From the NCBI GenBank assembly GCA_020638655.1, contig JACKIC010000008.1, positions 248,001-312,000 on the forward strand: DNA of 64,000 nt, written 5' to 3'. The DNA comes from Planctomycetota bacterium. GTDB lineage: Bacteria; Planctomycetota; UBA1135; UBA2386. Position numbers and translations under genes: made by a program. Under the pieces are notes generated by a model, which saw only the letters and a list, made by a program, of their open reading frames with translations, had not been told where the DNA came from and did not search any database. Of the stretch, positions 45,455 to 53,256 are shown piece by piece; positions within the stretch are counted from its first letter, which is position 1, and each line of letters starts with the position of its first letter.

Positions 45455-46149
45455 CCTGTTCGCTGCTGCTGGTCGAAGACGACGCCGCGATCCGCACCGT
45501 GCTCGCCGACGCGCTCGCGCACGACGGCCACGTCGTCACCACCGCGGCCGACGGCGACGAGGCGCTGGCGCTGCTGCGCGAGCGTTCGTTCGACCTCTGC
45601 ATCCTCGACATCATGCTGCCGGGCCCCAGCGGCCTCGAGATCCTCGAGAGCCTGCGCCGCCGGGACGAGGTCACGCCGGTGCTGCTGCTGACCGCGCGCA
45701 GCGGCGAGAGCGACAAGATCCTCGGGCTCGAACTCGGCGCCGACGACTACGTGACCAAGCCGTTCTCGCTGCGCGAACTGCGCACGCGCGTGCGCGTGCT
45801 GCTGCGCCGCGTCGACCGGCCGGCGAGCAAGCCGCGCGGCCGGTTCCGCATCGGCGACGTCGACATCGACCTCGACGCCTACGAACTGCGCCGCGGCGAC
45901 GAACTCTCGCGCCTGTCGCCGACCGAGACCGCGATGCTCGCGCTGCTGTGGCAGCAGCGCGGCCGCGTCGTCGACCGCACGCAGTTCTTGCAGGAGGTCT
46001 GGGGCGGGGCCGGCAGCGTCAGCGACCGCACCATCGACACCCACCTGCTGCACCTGCGGCAGAAGCTCGAGCGCGACCCCAAGAATCCGCAGTGGCTGCT
46101 GACCGTGCACGGCGTCGGCTACCGCCTCGCGCCCGAGGAGCGACCTTGA
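45451..46149 (+). CDS. OmpR/PhoB-family response regulator
   Basis: 232 residues. Receiver domain: VEDDAAIRT, Asp in LCILDIMLPGPSG, Thr in LLLTARSGESD and Lys in DDYVTKPFSLREL. The winged-helix DNA-binding domain has LSPTETAMLALLWQQRGRVVDRTQFLQEVWG, SDRTIDTHLLHLRQKLE and LLTVHGVGYRL. Coupled to the kinase gene by ATGA. Regulon unknown; the adjacent HEAT-repeat gene (46217) is a plausible but untested target. Confidence 0.95.
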   Translation: MTCSLLLVEDDAAIRTVLADALAHDGHVVTTAADGDEALALLRERSFDLCILDIMLPGPSGLEILESLRRRDEVTPVLLLTARSGESDKILGLELGADDYVTKPFSLRELRTRVRVLLRRVDRPASKPRGRFRIGDVDIDLDAYELRRGDELSRLSPTETAMLALLWQQRGRVVDRTQFLQEVWGGAGSVSDRTIDTHLLHLRQKLERDPKNPQWLLTVHGVGYRLAPEERP

Positions 46150-46216
46150 CGTCTGCGCGACACCGATTCGATCACCGTGCGACCGACCAGGGCGCGCCGT
46201 TCCGTCCGATGTTGTC

Positions 46217-49093
46217 ATGAAACCCAAGCTCACGACGTGGGCCGCGGCCCTGCTGATCGCCGCGACCGTCCCTGCCCAACGCAGCATGCTGCGCGACGCG
46301 CTCGACCGCGCGGTCCTGCTCGAACGTCAGGAAGGCGACCTTACTGCCGCCGAGAAGGCCTACCGCGAACTGCTCGCCGGCCACACCGACGACGCCGTCG
46401 CCGCCGAGGCGGCGCTGCACCTCGGCGAGTTGCTGACGCGACTCGACAAGAAGGACGAGGCACGGCAGTTCCTGCAGCAGGCGGCCACGGCCGGTGGTGA
46501 AGTGGGCAAGACGGCGCAGGCGGTGCTCGATGGACAGGACCCGCAGAGCAAGGCCGCGCAGGCGCGGCTCGCCGATGCGCGAGAGCTCGTCGCCAAGCTC
46601 CAGAGCATCGTGTGGCAACAGCACCAGGCCCCGAGCAAGGAGGTCGCCGACGGCTTCGAGACCGCGCGCAGCACGCTGACCGCGGACCTGCTGCGCTGCG
46701 GCGAGGCCGGTGCGGTCGCGATGCTCGACAAGCTCGACGATGTCCGGGACAAGGACGACGTCACCACCTACTACCAGGACCCCGACAAGCTCGCGTTCTC
46801 GGCCCTGCTCTGGCAGTTCGACACACCCGCGGCGCGCGACTACCTGGTGAAAGTCGCGGCGCAGGGCCCGCTCGAGTGGCAGCGCTTCTTGACGAATCCC
46901 GCCAAGAACCAGAGCCGGGTGCCGGCGGGCATGCTGCCGGCCGTGCTCGCGCTCGTCCAGGTCACGGACCCTGCGGGCATCGTGCAGGGCAACCTCCAGG
47001 CCATCATGAACGGGGTCGCCACGGCGCAGGTCGTGCCGCTCCTGCGCCAGGGCGGACCGCAGACGCAGAGCGCGGCGTTCCGGGCTCTCGCGGCGCGCTG
47101 GCCGAACCTCGACGACGCCGAACGGGAGCGCCTGCTCGAACCGATCCGCGCCGCCTTGCCGAAGGACCTCGCCACGGACGAAGCGGCCTACCAGCTCGCC
47201 TATCGCCTGGGGGCCGACGGCCCTCGCGCCGCACGACGGCTGCTGCTCGAACGTCTGGCGACGAGCGCCAAGGAGCTGGGGATTCCGGGTGGCTCGCGGT
47301 GGATCCTCGGGGACGAAGAAATGCCGTTGCTGCTCGCCGTCTGTCGGCATGTTGGCCCCCTGCCGGAGCGGGACAACAACGGCTCGGGGCGGGGCCTGTC
47401 GGACCTGTTCCGTTCTCAGCAACCCGAGTGGACCACGCCGAGCCTCGACGCCGTGCGCGAGCTGGTGGAACTCGGCTACGCCCGCCGCGACCAGGGGCAG
47501 ATGCAGTGGCTGATGCGCTACCTCGACATGGCGACGCCGACGCAGCAGGCCGCGATGGTGCGCGCGATGCCGCAGCTGCGCAGTTACCAGGCGGTGCCCG
47601 GCCAGCTGATGCGTGAATCGGTCTCCGACGAAGTGGCGCGCGCGCTGATCGAGGTCACAGATGCCGCGTTGCGCAACGAACCCGAGGGCTGGGACATGCG
47701 CGGCGAACGACAGGGCGCGCTGGTGCCCGGCAACACGCCGTACGAGCTGCTGTCCACGCTCGCCATGAGCAGCCTGCCCGAGGTCTCGATGTGGTTCGGG
47801 CGTCTGCTCGACAGGGAGCCGTGGATGGCCAACGCGGTCGCCCCTGCCCTGGTCATGCACGTGCAGTTCGACAGCGGCGCGGCGACCCGCGCAGGGCTGC
47901 GCAAGCTGCTGAGCTGGTCGGCCCCGCCGGGGACGTCCTTCTCCCCCCAACGACGCAACGAGGTGTTCGCCGCGCTGACGCGCCTCGGTGACGAGGCCGC
48001 GATCGAACTCTACCCACGCGCCTATTCCCTGGGCCTGCAGGCCGCCAACTTCGGCGGCCCGCAGCGCCAGTGGTCTGCCCGCGGCATCCAGATGCTCGGC
48101 ATCGACCAGACCGACGCCGACGATCAACCCTACCATGGCTATTCCGACGCGCATCTCGTCGACGCGTGGCGCCGCCTGCTCGACTGTGAAGCACAAGCGG
48201 AGGTCTGGACCGACCTGCGCGCGATGCGGAACCTCGTGCCGGTCGCCGCGTTGCCGCTGCTGGCCGCGCGCCTGCCGAAGCAGCTCGAGGGGGCCGACCG
48301 CAAGGCGCGCGACGAGCTCAACTCCCTGCTCTGGTCGTTCCGGCGGGTCACCACCGCGGACTTGACCAGTACACCGGCGCTGCGCACCGCGATCGCCAGC
48401 CTGCTGGGTTACGAAGACGCGCGTTTGGCGGGTTACCTGCTGGCGCAACTCGACACCGCCGTCGGAGCGCAGTTCGTCGACGAGGCGCGCGCCCTGCTGG
48501 CGCGCACTTCCCTGCCTTCGGAGATCGCCACGATTCTGCGGCGCTTCGGCACGGAGCTGCGCACCGAGGACTGGCTGCGGGCGCTCGAAGACTCGCGGCC
48601 GGATGCCCGCAAGGAGATGCTCACGCAGCTACCGCTGCCGCTGGATCCCAAGATCGCCGCCAAGGTCGACCTGATGTTGCGCAGCGACGCCGATGCCGGG
48701 GTGCGCCTGGTCGCGGCGAACACGCTCGCGCGCCTGACCACCTCCGAATCCGTGCCCGCGCTGCTGTCGGCGATGTGGGACGAGAACGACGCCGTCGCCA
48801 AGGCCGCGACCGAAGCCCTCGAGCGCATCCGCTTCCACCAGGAGCAACAGGCCTACTGGAAGAACGCACGCAACGGCATCGACGTCAGCGAGGCGAGCGC
48901 CGCGGCGAAGCTGCTGCTGCAGGCCGGCCCCCTCCAGCCCAGGGACCAACGCCTGCTCGCGATCGGCTCGCTGGCCGCGCTCGGGGTGCCGACCGCGCTG
49001 CCCTACCTGATCGAGTGGAGCAAGGACCAGGACGCCCAGGTCGCCGCCGCGGCCAAGGCGAGCGTCGCGGCGATCCTCGCGCGCAACAAGTAG
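46217..49093 (+). CDS. Large exported TPR/HEAT-repeat protein
   Basis: 958 residues with a signal peptide (MKPKLTTWAAALLIAATVPAQ). A TPR-like hairpin (GDLTAAEKAYRELLAGHTDD) comes first. The rest is mostly helical repeats. HEAT motifs are clear in the last third, for example DAGVRLVAANTLARLTTSESV, NDAVAKAATEALERIRF and DAQVAAAAKASVAAILA. No catalytic motif is visible. Probably a periplasmic protein-protein scaffold. Codirectional with the two-component operon 67 nt upstream; convergent with the MmcQ-like gene, whose stop is 6 nt away. Confidence 0.8.
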   Translation: MKPKLTTWAAALLIAATVPAQRSMLRDALDRAVLLERQEGDLTAAEKAYRELLAGHTDDAVAAEAALHLGELLTRLDKKDEARQFLQQAATAGGEVGKTAQAVLDGQDPQSKAAQARLADARELVAKLQSIVWQQHQAPSKEVADGFETARSTLTADLLRCGEAGAVAMLDKLDDVRDKDDVTTYYQDPDKLAFSALLWQFDTPAARDYLVKVAAQGPLEWQRFLTNPAKNQSRVPAGMLPAVLALVQVTDPAGIVQGNLQAIMNGVATAQVVPLLRQGGPQTQSAAFRALAARWPNLDDAERERLLEPIRAALPKDLATDEAAYQLAYRLGADGPRAARRLLLERLATSAKELGIPGGSRWILGDEEMPLLLAVCRHVGPLPERDNNGSGRGLSDLFRSQQPEWTTPSLDAVRELVELGYARRDQGQMQWLMRYLDMATPTQQAAMVRAMPQLRSYQAVPGQLMRESVSDEVARALIEVTDAALRNEPEGWDMRGERQGALVPGNTPYELLSTLAMSSLPEVSMWFGRLLDREPWMANAVAPALVMHVQFDSGAATRAGLRKLLSWSAPPGTSFSPQRRNEVFAALTRLGDEAAIELYPRAYSLGLQAANFGGPQRQWSARGIQMLGIDQTDADDQPYHGYSDAHLVDAWRRLLDCEAQAEVWTDLRAMRNLVPVAALPLLAARLPKQLEGADRKARDELNSLLWSFRRVTTADLTSTPALRTAIASLLGYEDARLAGYLLAQLDTAVGAQFVDEARALLARTSLPSEIATILRRFGTELRTEDWLRALEDSRPDARKEMLTQLPLPLDPKIAAKVDLMLRSDADAGVRLVAANTLARLTTSESVPALLSAMWDENDAVAKAATEALERIRFHQEQQAYWKNARNGIDVSEASAAAKLLLQAGPLQPRDQRLLAIGSLAALGVPTALPYLIEWSKDQDAQVAAAAKASVAAILARNK

Positions 49094-49099
49094 CCGCGC

Positions 49100-49540
49100 T
49101 CAGCGGCGCGCGGCCTTCTTCGCGGCCTTCTTCACGGTCTTCTTCGCTGAGCTCTTCACGACCCCGTCGAGCTCGGCGATGCGCCGCTTCTTGGCCTGCG
49201 CGCGGTAACTCTCGTCGAGCCACACCTCGAACTGCTCGACGGGCGGCAGCGCGACGCCGTCGAGCTGCATCGACACCCACCCGCTCTTGCCCAGGCCGTA
49301 GCCGGTGGGCTCGGCGCCTTCGACCATCAGCGCGATCGAACACGACAGCGGCAGCTTCAGTGACACGCTGGCCGCGTCGCCGGGCGCACTGAGGTAGGCG
49401 AAGGTCTTGTCGTCGACGGCGAGGTCGAGGTGACCGGGCCACGGACTCTTGGTGTGCGCGCCGGGGTACTTCTGCAGCCCGAGCGCGCGCAGGTGTTCGA
49501 CCAGCTTGCCGGCGGCGGACTTCTTGCGGGCGGTAGCCAT
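49100..49540 (-). CDS. MmcQ/YjbR-family (CyaY-like fold) protein with Lys/Ala-rich tail
   Basis: 146 residues. The core has the MmcQ/YjbR pattern KSPWPGHLDLAVDDKTFAYLS, then SLKLPLSCSIALMVEGAEPTGYGLGKSGWVSM and LDESYRAQAKK. Members adopt a CyaY-like fold; DNA binding has been proposed for some. The last ~20 residues (SSAKKTVKKAAKKAARR) are a basic, histone-H1-like tail that would favour nucleic-acid binding. TACTGT ends 8 nt before the ATG, so the mRNA is probably leaderless. Confidence 0.82.
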   Translation of the reverse strand: MATARKKSAAGKLVEHLRALGLQKYPGAHTKSPWPGHLDLAVDDKTFAYLSAPGDAASVSLKLPLSCSIALMVEGAEPTGYGLGKSGWVSMQLDGVALPPVEQFEVWLDESYRAQAKKRRIAELDGVVKSSAKKTVKKAAKKAARR

Positions 49541-49548
49541 GGCGGGCA

Positions 49549-49554
49549 ACAGTA
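49549..49554 (-). promoter_or_regulatory. -10 box (TACTGT), leaderless start
   Basis: On the minus strand TACTGT ends 8 nt before the ATG at 49540. Confidence 0.65.
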
Positions 49555-49690
49555 GGGATCCGGCCACAGCCCGCGAAGGTTGGTGAACCGGAGCGCGCCG
49601 ACACCCGGCCAGCGGTCGGGCGAAACCATGGACCGGCGCCGATCTGCCCACCCAGGAACGCCGACCCTCGCGCCGCCGTGCCGCAGACCG

Positions 49691-49696
49691 TATCCT
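49691..49696 (+). promoter_or_regulatory. candidate -10 box (TATCCT) for the TPR-rnpA-yidD operon
   Basis: TATCCT lies 64 nt before the ATG at 49761, so this operon would have a normal leader of about 55-60 nt. No -35 is evident. Confidence 0.45.
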
Positions 49697-49760
49697 GCCC
49701 GGCCCGGCGCCGGTGCCCCTCCCGCGCCGACGCTCCGCGTCCCCCACCTGCCGTTGCCCG

Positions 49761-50738
49761 ATGCGCAAAGTCGCCCTGCTCCTGTTCTGCCTGCTCCCGG
49801 CCTGCGCCACGCCCTTCAGCGACAAGAAGCAGCAGCTGTCCACCTACCAGCGCCACGCCAAGCTCTACTACGAAGGCGGTCGTTACGACCAGGCGTTGGG
49901 TCAGATCGAGCGCGGGCTCGAGCTCGAGCCCGGCGACTACATGCTGAACGCCCTGCGCGGCACGATCCTGCTCAAGACCAGTGAGAGCGCCGCCGGCACC
50001 GACCACCGCCTCCTCGACGAGGCCACCGCGGAACTCGAGAAGGTCTTCGAGACCCGCTCGGCCAACCGCCACGAGCCGTATCTGCTCCTTCACTACGCCC
50101 TGGCGCGCCAGAAGCAGGGTCGCCGCCACCTCGGCGAGGCGATCCGCCTGCGCGATCAGGCGACGCGCGCGCCGGCCGATGCCGCCAAGGACTTCCGCAA
50201 CAAGGCGGCCGACGAACAGGCGCTCGCGCTGACCGAACTCGAGGCCGCGCGCAAGCTGCTCGACGTACTGGTCGACCGTGGTGAAGTGCTGCGCCTCGCG
50301 CACTATCACCAGTTCCAGATCGCGCTCGACCTCGGCGACAAGAAGGCCGCCGACGAGCACGCCACCGCCTATCTCGTGCAGATGGCCAAGGAGCAGGAGT
50401 ACCTCGAGAAGGAGATCGAGCGCACCCCGAACCTCGCCTACGAACGACAGCAGGTCGAGCAGCAGAAGCAGCTGCGCAACGAGGAGCTGCTGGCGCGCGT
50501 CGTGCTGGCGCAGATGTACTACGACGAGAAGGCCTACGAGAAGTCCCGCAAGATGCTCGACCGCGTGCTCGAACTCGACCCGTCGCGCAGCGTCGACTAC
50601 TACAACCGCGGCCGGGTGCTCATGGCGCTCGGCGAGAAGGCGCTCGCCAAGGCCGACTTCCGCAAGTTCCTCGCGACCACCGACCTGCCGACGACCAGCG
50701 ACAAGACGACGCTGGCGCTGCGCGCGCTCGACCAGTGA
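49761..50738 (+). CDS. TPR-repeat lipoprotein
   Basis: 325 residues. The signal ends in the lipobox CLLPAC (Cys15). TPR motifs are clear at the start (AKLYYEGGRYDQALGQIERGLELEPGD) and end (AQMYYDEKAYEKSRKMLDRVLELDPSRSVDYYNRGRVLMALG). A long Glu/Gln-rich coiled-coil-like stretch lies between. Probably a periplasmic assembly or scaffold factor. Only 1 nt separates its stop from the rnpA start, so it is co-transcribed with rnpA and yidD, an unusual position for a TPR lipoprotein. Confidence 0.85.
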   Translation: MRKVALLLFCLLPACATPFSDKKQQLSTYQRHAKLYYEGGRYDQALGQIERGLELEPGDYMLNALRGTILLKTSESAAGTDHRLLDEATAELEKVFETRSANRHEPYLLLHYALARQKQGRRHLGEAIRLRDQATRAPADAAKDFRNKAADEQALALTELEAARKLLDVLVDRGEVLRLAHYHQFQIALDLGDKKAADEHATAYLVQMAKEQEYLEKEIERTPNLAYERQQVEQQKQLRNEELLARVVLAQMYYDEKAYEKSRKMLDRVLELDPSRSVDYYNRGRVLMALGEKALAKADFRKFLATTDLPTTSDKTTLALRALDQ

Positions 50739-50739
50739 G

Positions 50740-51174
50740 GTGGGCGACCCGACCGGCAACCCGCCCGCGACGCTGCCCGGCAGCCTGCGGCTGAAGACCC
50801 AGCAGCACTTCCGCCGCGTCTACCAGCGCGGGCGCCGCGCCGCGGGCCGCTGGCTCACGGTCGTGGTCTGCCCGCGGGGCGAGGTCGAGCCCGGCCCGCG
50901 CGTCGGCCTGTCGGTCAGCAAGGACCACGGCGGCGCCGTGCGACGCAACAAGCTCAAGCGCCTGTTCCGCGAAGCGTTCCGGCTCGAACGGCACCAGCTC
51001 CCGGGGCACGTCGACCTGGTGATGATCCCGCGCAAGCGCGACGAGGACTTCCCGCTCGGCGAGCTGCGCCGCGAGCTCGTCGACCTGTGCCGCAAGGCGC
51101 TCGCGAGCAAGCCCCAGGGCCGCGACCGGGGACGCGCGCGGCCGCGCCGCGACGAGCAGGAGGACCGCTCGTGA
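50740..51174 (+). CDS. rnpA: Ribonuclease P protein component
   Basis: 144 residues from GTG 50740. RnpA features: LRLKTQQHFRRVYQRGRR, PRVGLSVSKDHGGAVRRNKLKRLFREAFR (the RNR-type RNA-binding motif), and HVDLVMIPRKR. It binds the RNase P RNA and helps mature tRNA 5' ends. A charged tail of about 25 residues extends beyond the usual length. It overlaps yidD by GTGA. The usual upstream neighbour rpmH (L34) is missing; a TPR lipoprotein is there instead. Confidence 0.94.
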   Translation: MGDPTGNPPATLPGSLRLKTQQHFRRVYQRGRRAAGRWLTVVVCPRGEVEPGPRVGLSVSKDHGGAVRRNKLKRLFREAFRLERHQLPGHVDLVMIPRKRDEDFPLGELRRELVDLCRKALASKPQGRDRGRARPRRDEQEDRS

Positions 51175-51422
51175 AGTGGCTGCTGATGCTGCCGGTATGG
51201 CTCTACCGCCGCTGCATCTCGCCGTGGAAGCCGCGCACGTGCCGCTTCGACCCGACCTGCTCGCAGTACGCGCTGCAGGCCCTGCGCCGGCGCGGCGCGA
51301 TCGTCGGCAGCTGGCTGACGATCCGGCGGCTGCTGCGCTGCCACCCGTACTGCGAAGGCGGCTACGACCCGGTGCCCGACGCACCCGCGCCGCGCGACGC
51401 CGCCGCGCGCACGCGCAGCTGA
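51171..51422 (+). CDS. yidD: Membrane protein insertion efficiency factor YidD
   Basis: 83 residues from GTG 51171, with AGGAGG 8 nt upstream. The YidD signature is complete: WLYRRCISPWKPRTCRFDPTCSQYALQAL then CHPYCEGGYDPVPD. YidD helps YidC-dependent insertion of inner-membrane proteins. It follows rnpA in the conserved order, but yidC is not in this window. Confidence 0.95.
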   Translation: MKWLLMLPVWLYRRCISPWKPRTCRFDPTCSQYALQALRRRGAIVGSWLTIRRLLRCHPYCEGGYDPVPDAPAPRDAAARTRS

Positions 51423-51848
51423 TCACGGCGCGTCGCCGGGCCACGGATCGATCGCCGCGGCGGCCACGATCACGCGCGACCCCGCGCGCACCAGGCCATC
51501 GGGGCGGTTGCCGTCCAACAGCAGACGCTGCAGCTGCTGGTCGTCGACGAACCAGGCCGGATCGACGCGCGTCGGCACCTCGCAGCGCGCGAGCACCGAC
51601 GGGTCGTCGCCGAGCACCGTCCAGGGCGGACCGTCGGCGACCGCGGGCGCGAGGGCTCCACCGGCGCCGTCCGCCGCGCGCCACCACCACGGTGAGGCGG
51701 CCGACAACACCAACAGCAACACCGCGGCGCCGCGCGCAGCCAGGCGCCGCCGTCGCCGCCAGCGCACCGCGCCGAGCAGTTCGGGCAACGCCTCTTGCCG
51801 GCGGCGCATCGCCGCGGCGCTGAGCATCCTCTCGTGATCATTCGACAT
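51423..51848 (-). CDS. Single-pass membrane protein, possible anti-sigma partner
   Basis: 141 residues. A basic cytoplasmic N-terminus (about 38 residues, with WRRRRRLAARG) leads to one membrane helix (AAVLLLVLSAASPWWW) and an extracytoplasmic C-terminal domain. Its ATG overlaps the end of the sigma-factor gene by 11 nt. Placement and one-helix topology fit an ECF anti-sigma factor, but I see no ZAS-type zinc motif, so this is inference. The stop abuts the stop of convergent yidD. Confidence 0.6.
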   Translation of the reverse strand: MSNDHERMLSAAAMRRRQEALPELLGAVRWRRRRRLAARGAAVLLLVLSAASPWWWRAADGAGGALAPAVADGPPWTVLGDDPSVLARCEVPTRVDPAWFVDDQQLQRLLLDGNRPDGLVRAGSRVIVAAAAIDPWPGDAP

Positions 51849-52425
51849 GCCACCACTCCGCGGCCTTCTGCCGCAACTTCGAAAGCGCCCGCCGCAGCCG
51901 CCCGTGGGCCGCGTCGGCGCCGAGCCCCAGCGTCGACCCCACCGCCACCACCGACGCGCCATCGCCGAACCGCGCCAACAACAGCGCGCGGTCGGTTTCG
52001 TCCATCTCCTCGAGCCGCGCGCCGAGCCAGCGCTGGCGCTCGGCGGCGGCGAGGCCCAGCCACGGTTCGTACCGGTCGAGTTCATCCGCCCCGGCCGTCG
52101 CGTCCTGCTCGCGCCGGCGCCGACGCTGCTCCTGACGCACCTGGTCGGTGACGCGCCGGAACACCACCGTGCCGAGCCAGGCCGCGACGGCGGCCTCGTC
52201 GGCCAGGCCAGGCAGCTTGCGGGCCACGGTCAACATCACCTCGTGCACCACATCGAGGCAGAAGCTCTCGTCGCGGCGGCTCGCCGCGCGCGCCAGCGCC
52301 AACGTCGGCGCGAACCAGTGTTCGTAGAACGCCGTGAACGCCGCCTCGTCGCCCGCCGCGATGCGGCGCGACAAGGCGGCGCTGTCGATCGCCGCGGCGC
52401 GGCGAGGATCAAGTTCGCTGCCCAA
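51838..52425 (-). CDS. ECF-type RNA polymerase sigma factor
   Basis: 195 residues. Region 2 (AAFTAFYEHWFAPTLALARAASRR, then VVHEVMLTVARKL and WLGTVVFRRVTDQVRQEQRRR) is followed by a linker and region 4 (MDETDRALLLARFGDGASVVAVGSTLGLGADAAHGRLRRALSKLR). Length and domains match ECF sigma factors. The overlapping downstream gene encodes a one-helix membrane protein that may be its anti-sigma factor. Its target promoters are unknown; two ECF-like promoters occur at 59994 and 62415, but no link is shown. Confidence 0.88.
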   Translation of the reverse strand: MGSELDPRRAAAIDSAALSRRIAAGDEAAFTAFYEHWFAPTLALARAASRRDESFCLDVVHEVMLTVARKLPGLADEAAVAAWLGTVVFRRVTDQVRQEQRRRRREQDATAGADELDRYEPWLGLAAAERQRWLGARLEEMDETDRALLLARFGDGASVVAVGSTLGLGADAAHGRLRRALSKLRQKAAEWWHVE

Positions 52426-52446
52426 GGCTGGGGTGCCCCAGGTGGT

Positions 52447-53154
52447 TCAGCGGCGGCGATCGGGTCCCGCAGTTTCCTGCGGGCTGCTGCCGCGACCCGG
52501 GCGCGGCGCGCCGCGGTCGTTCTCGAGCACGTTCAGCAGCATCTCGACGCCGGCCTGCTGCCCGGCGTTGCCGCGCACGATCAGCAGCCCCGAGTCGCGG
52601 TGGAAGCGCAGCACCGGCGGATTCTTGTCGTCCTGGTTGGCCGCCTCGATCGCCGACAGCACCGTCTCGACGCGCATCGGCTCGACGCCCCCCGGCTGGC
52701 GGGCAGCGTCGGTCAGGCGGGCGAGAGAGTAGACCTTCGAGAAAGTCGTGAGTCCGCCGCCGCTGCTGCTCTGGTTGCTGGTCGCGCGCGTCGCCCGCGT
52801 CGGCTTGTCGCTGGTGACGATCGAGTAGACCGGCTCGCCTGGCCCGTTGTAGTCCCTCACGCGGACCTCGTAGTCGGATTCGGCGACCTCGCAGGCGCCC
52901 TGCAGGGCCTGCTCCAGACCGGCGTTGCGCAGGTCGATCGGCGGCAGCACCGCTTCGGCCGCGCGCGTCGCGACGACGATGTTGGCCTTGGGCTGCACCA
53001 CGCGAACCTCACGCACGAACTTCTCGAGCGTGCCGCCGCCGAACTGCAGGGTCACGGTGACGGCCGCAGGGCGCGGCGGCGCGGGTTGGGCCTCCTGCTG
53101 GGCGGACAACAGGCAGGTGAGGCAGAGAGCAGCGGCGGCGTTGGCGACGTTCAT
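52447..53154 (-). CDS. Exported protein with STN/secretin-like repeats
   Basis: 235 residues with a signal peptide (MNVANAAAALCLTCLLSAQQ). The first domain reads VTLQFGGGTLEKFVREVRVVQPKANIVV and LRNAGLEQALQGACEVAES, like secretin/TonB short N-terminal (STN) modules. A second module ends NPPVLRFHRDSGLLIVRGNAGQQAGVEMLLNVLEND, also typical of secretin N-domains. No channel domain follows. AAGGA sits 3-7 nt before the ATG. It lies just upstream of the sigma-factor gene, 21 nt from its start, so it is probably co-transcribed with it. Confidence 0.7.
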   Translation of the reverse strand: MNVANAAAALCLTCLLSAQQEAQPAPPRPAAVTVTLQFGGGTLEKFVREVRVVQPKANIVVATRAAEAVLPPIDLRNAGLEQALQGACEVAESDYEVRVRDYNGPGEPVYSIVTSDKPTRATRATSNQSSSGGGLTTFSKVYSLARLTDAARQPGGVEPMRVETVLSAIEAANQDDKNPPVLRFHRDSGLLIVRGNAGQQAGVEMLLNVLENDRGAPRPGRGSSPQETAGPDRRR

Positions 53155-53256
53155 GGTCCTTGGTGGTAGTGGGTTCTGATTCCACCCCACAGACGTCGCT
53201 GCCGCGCCGATCCGTCGCCGGGGCCGCGAAAAACCGCGGCCCCGGGGCGGCGCGCC

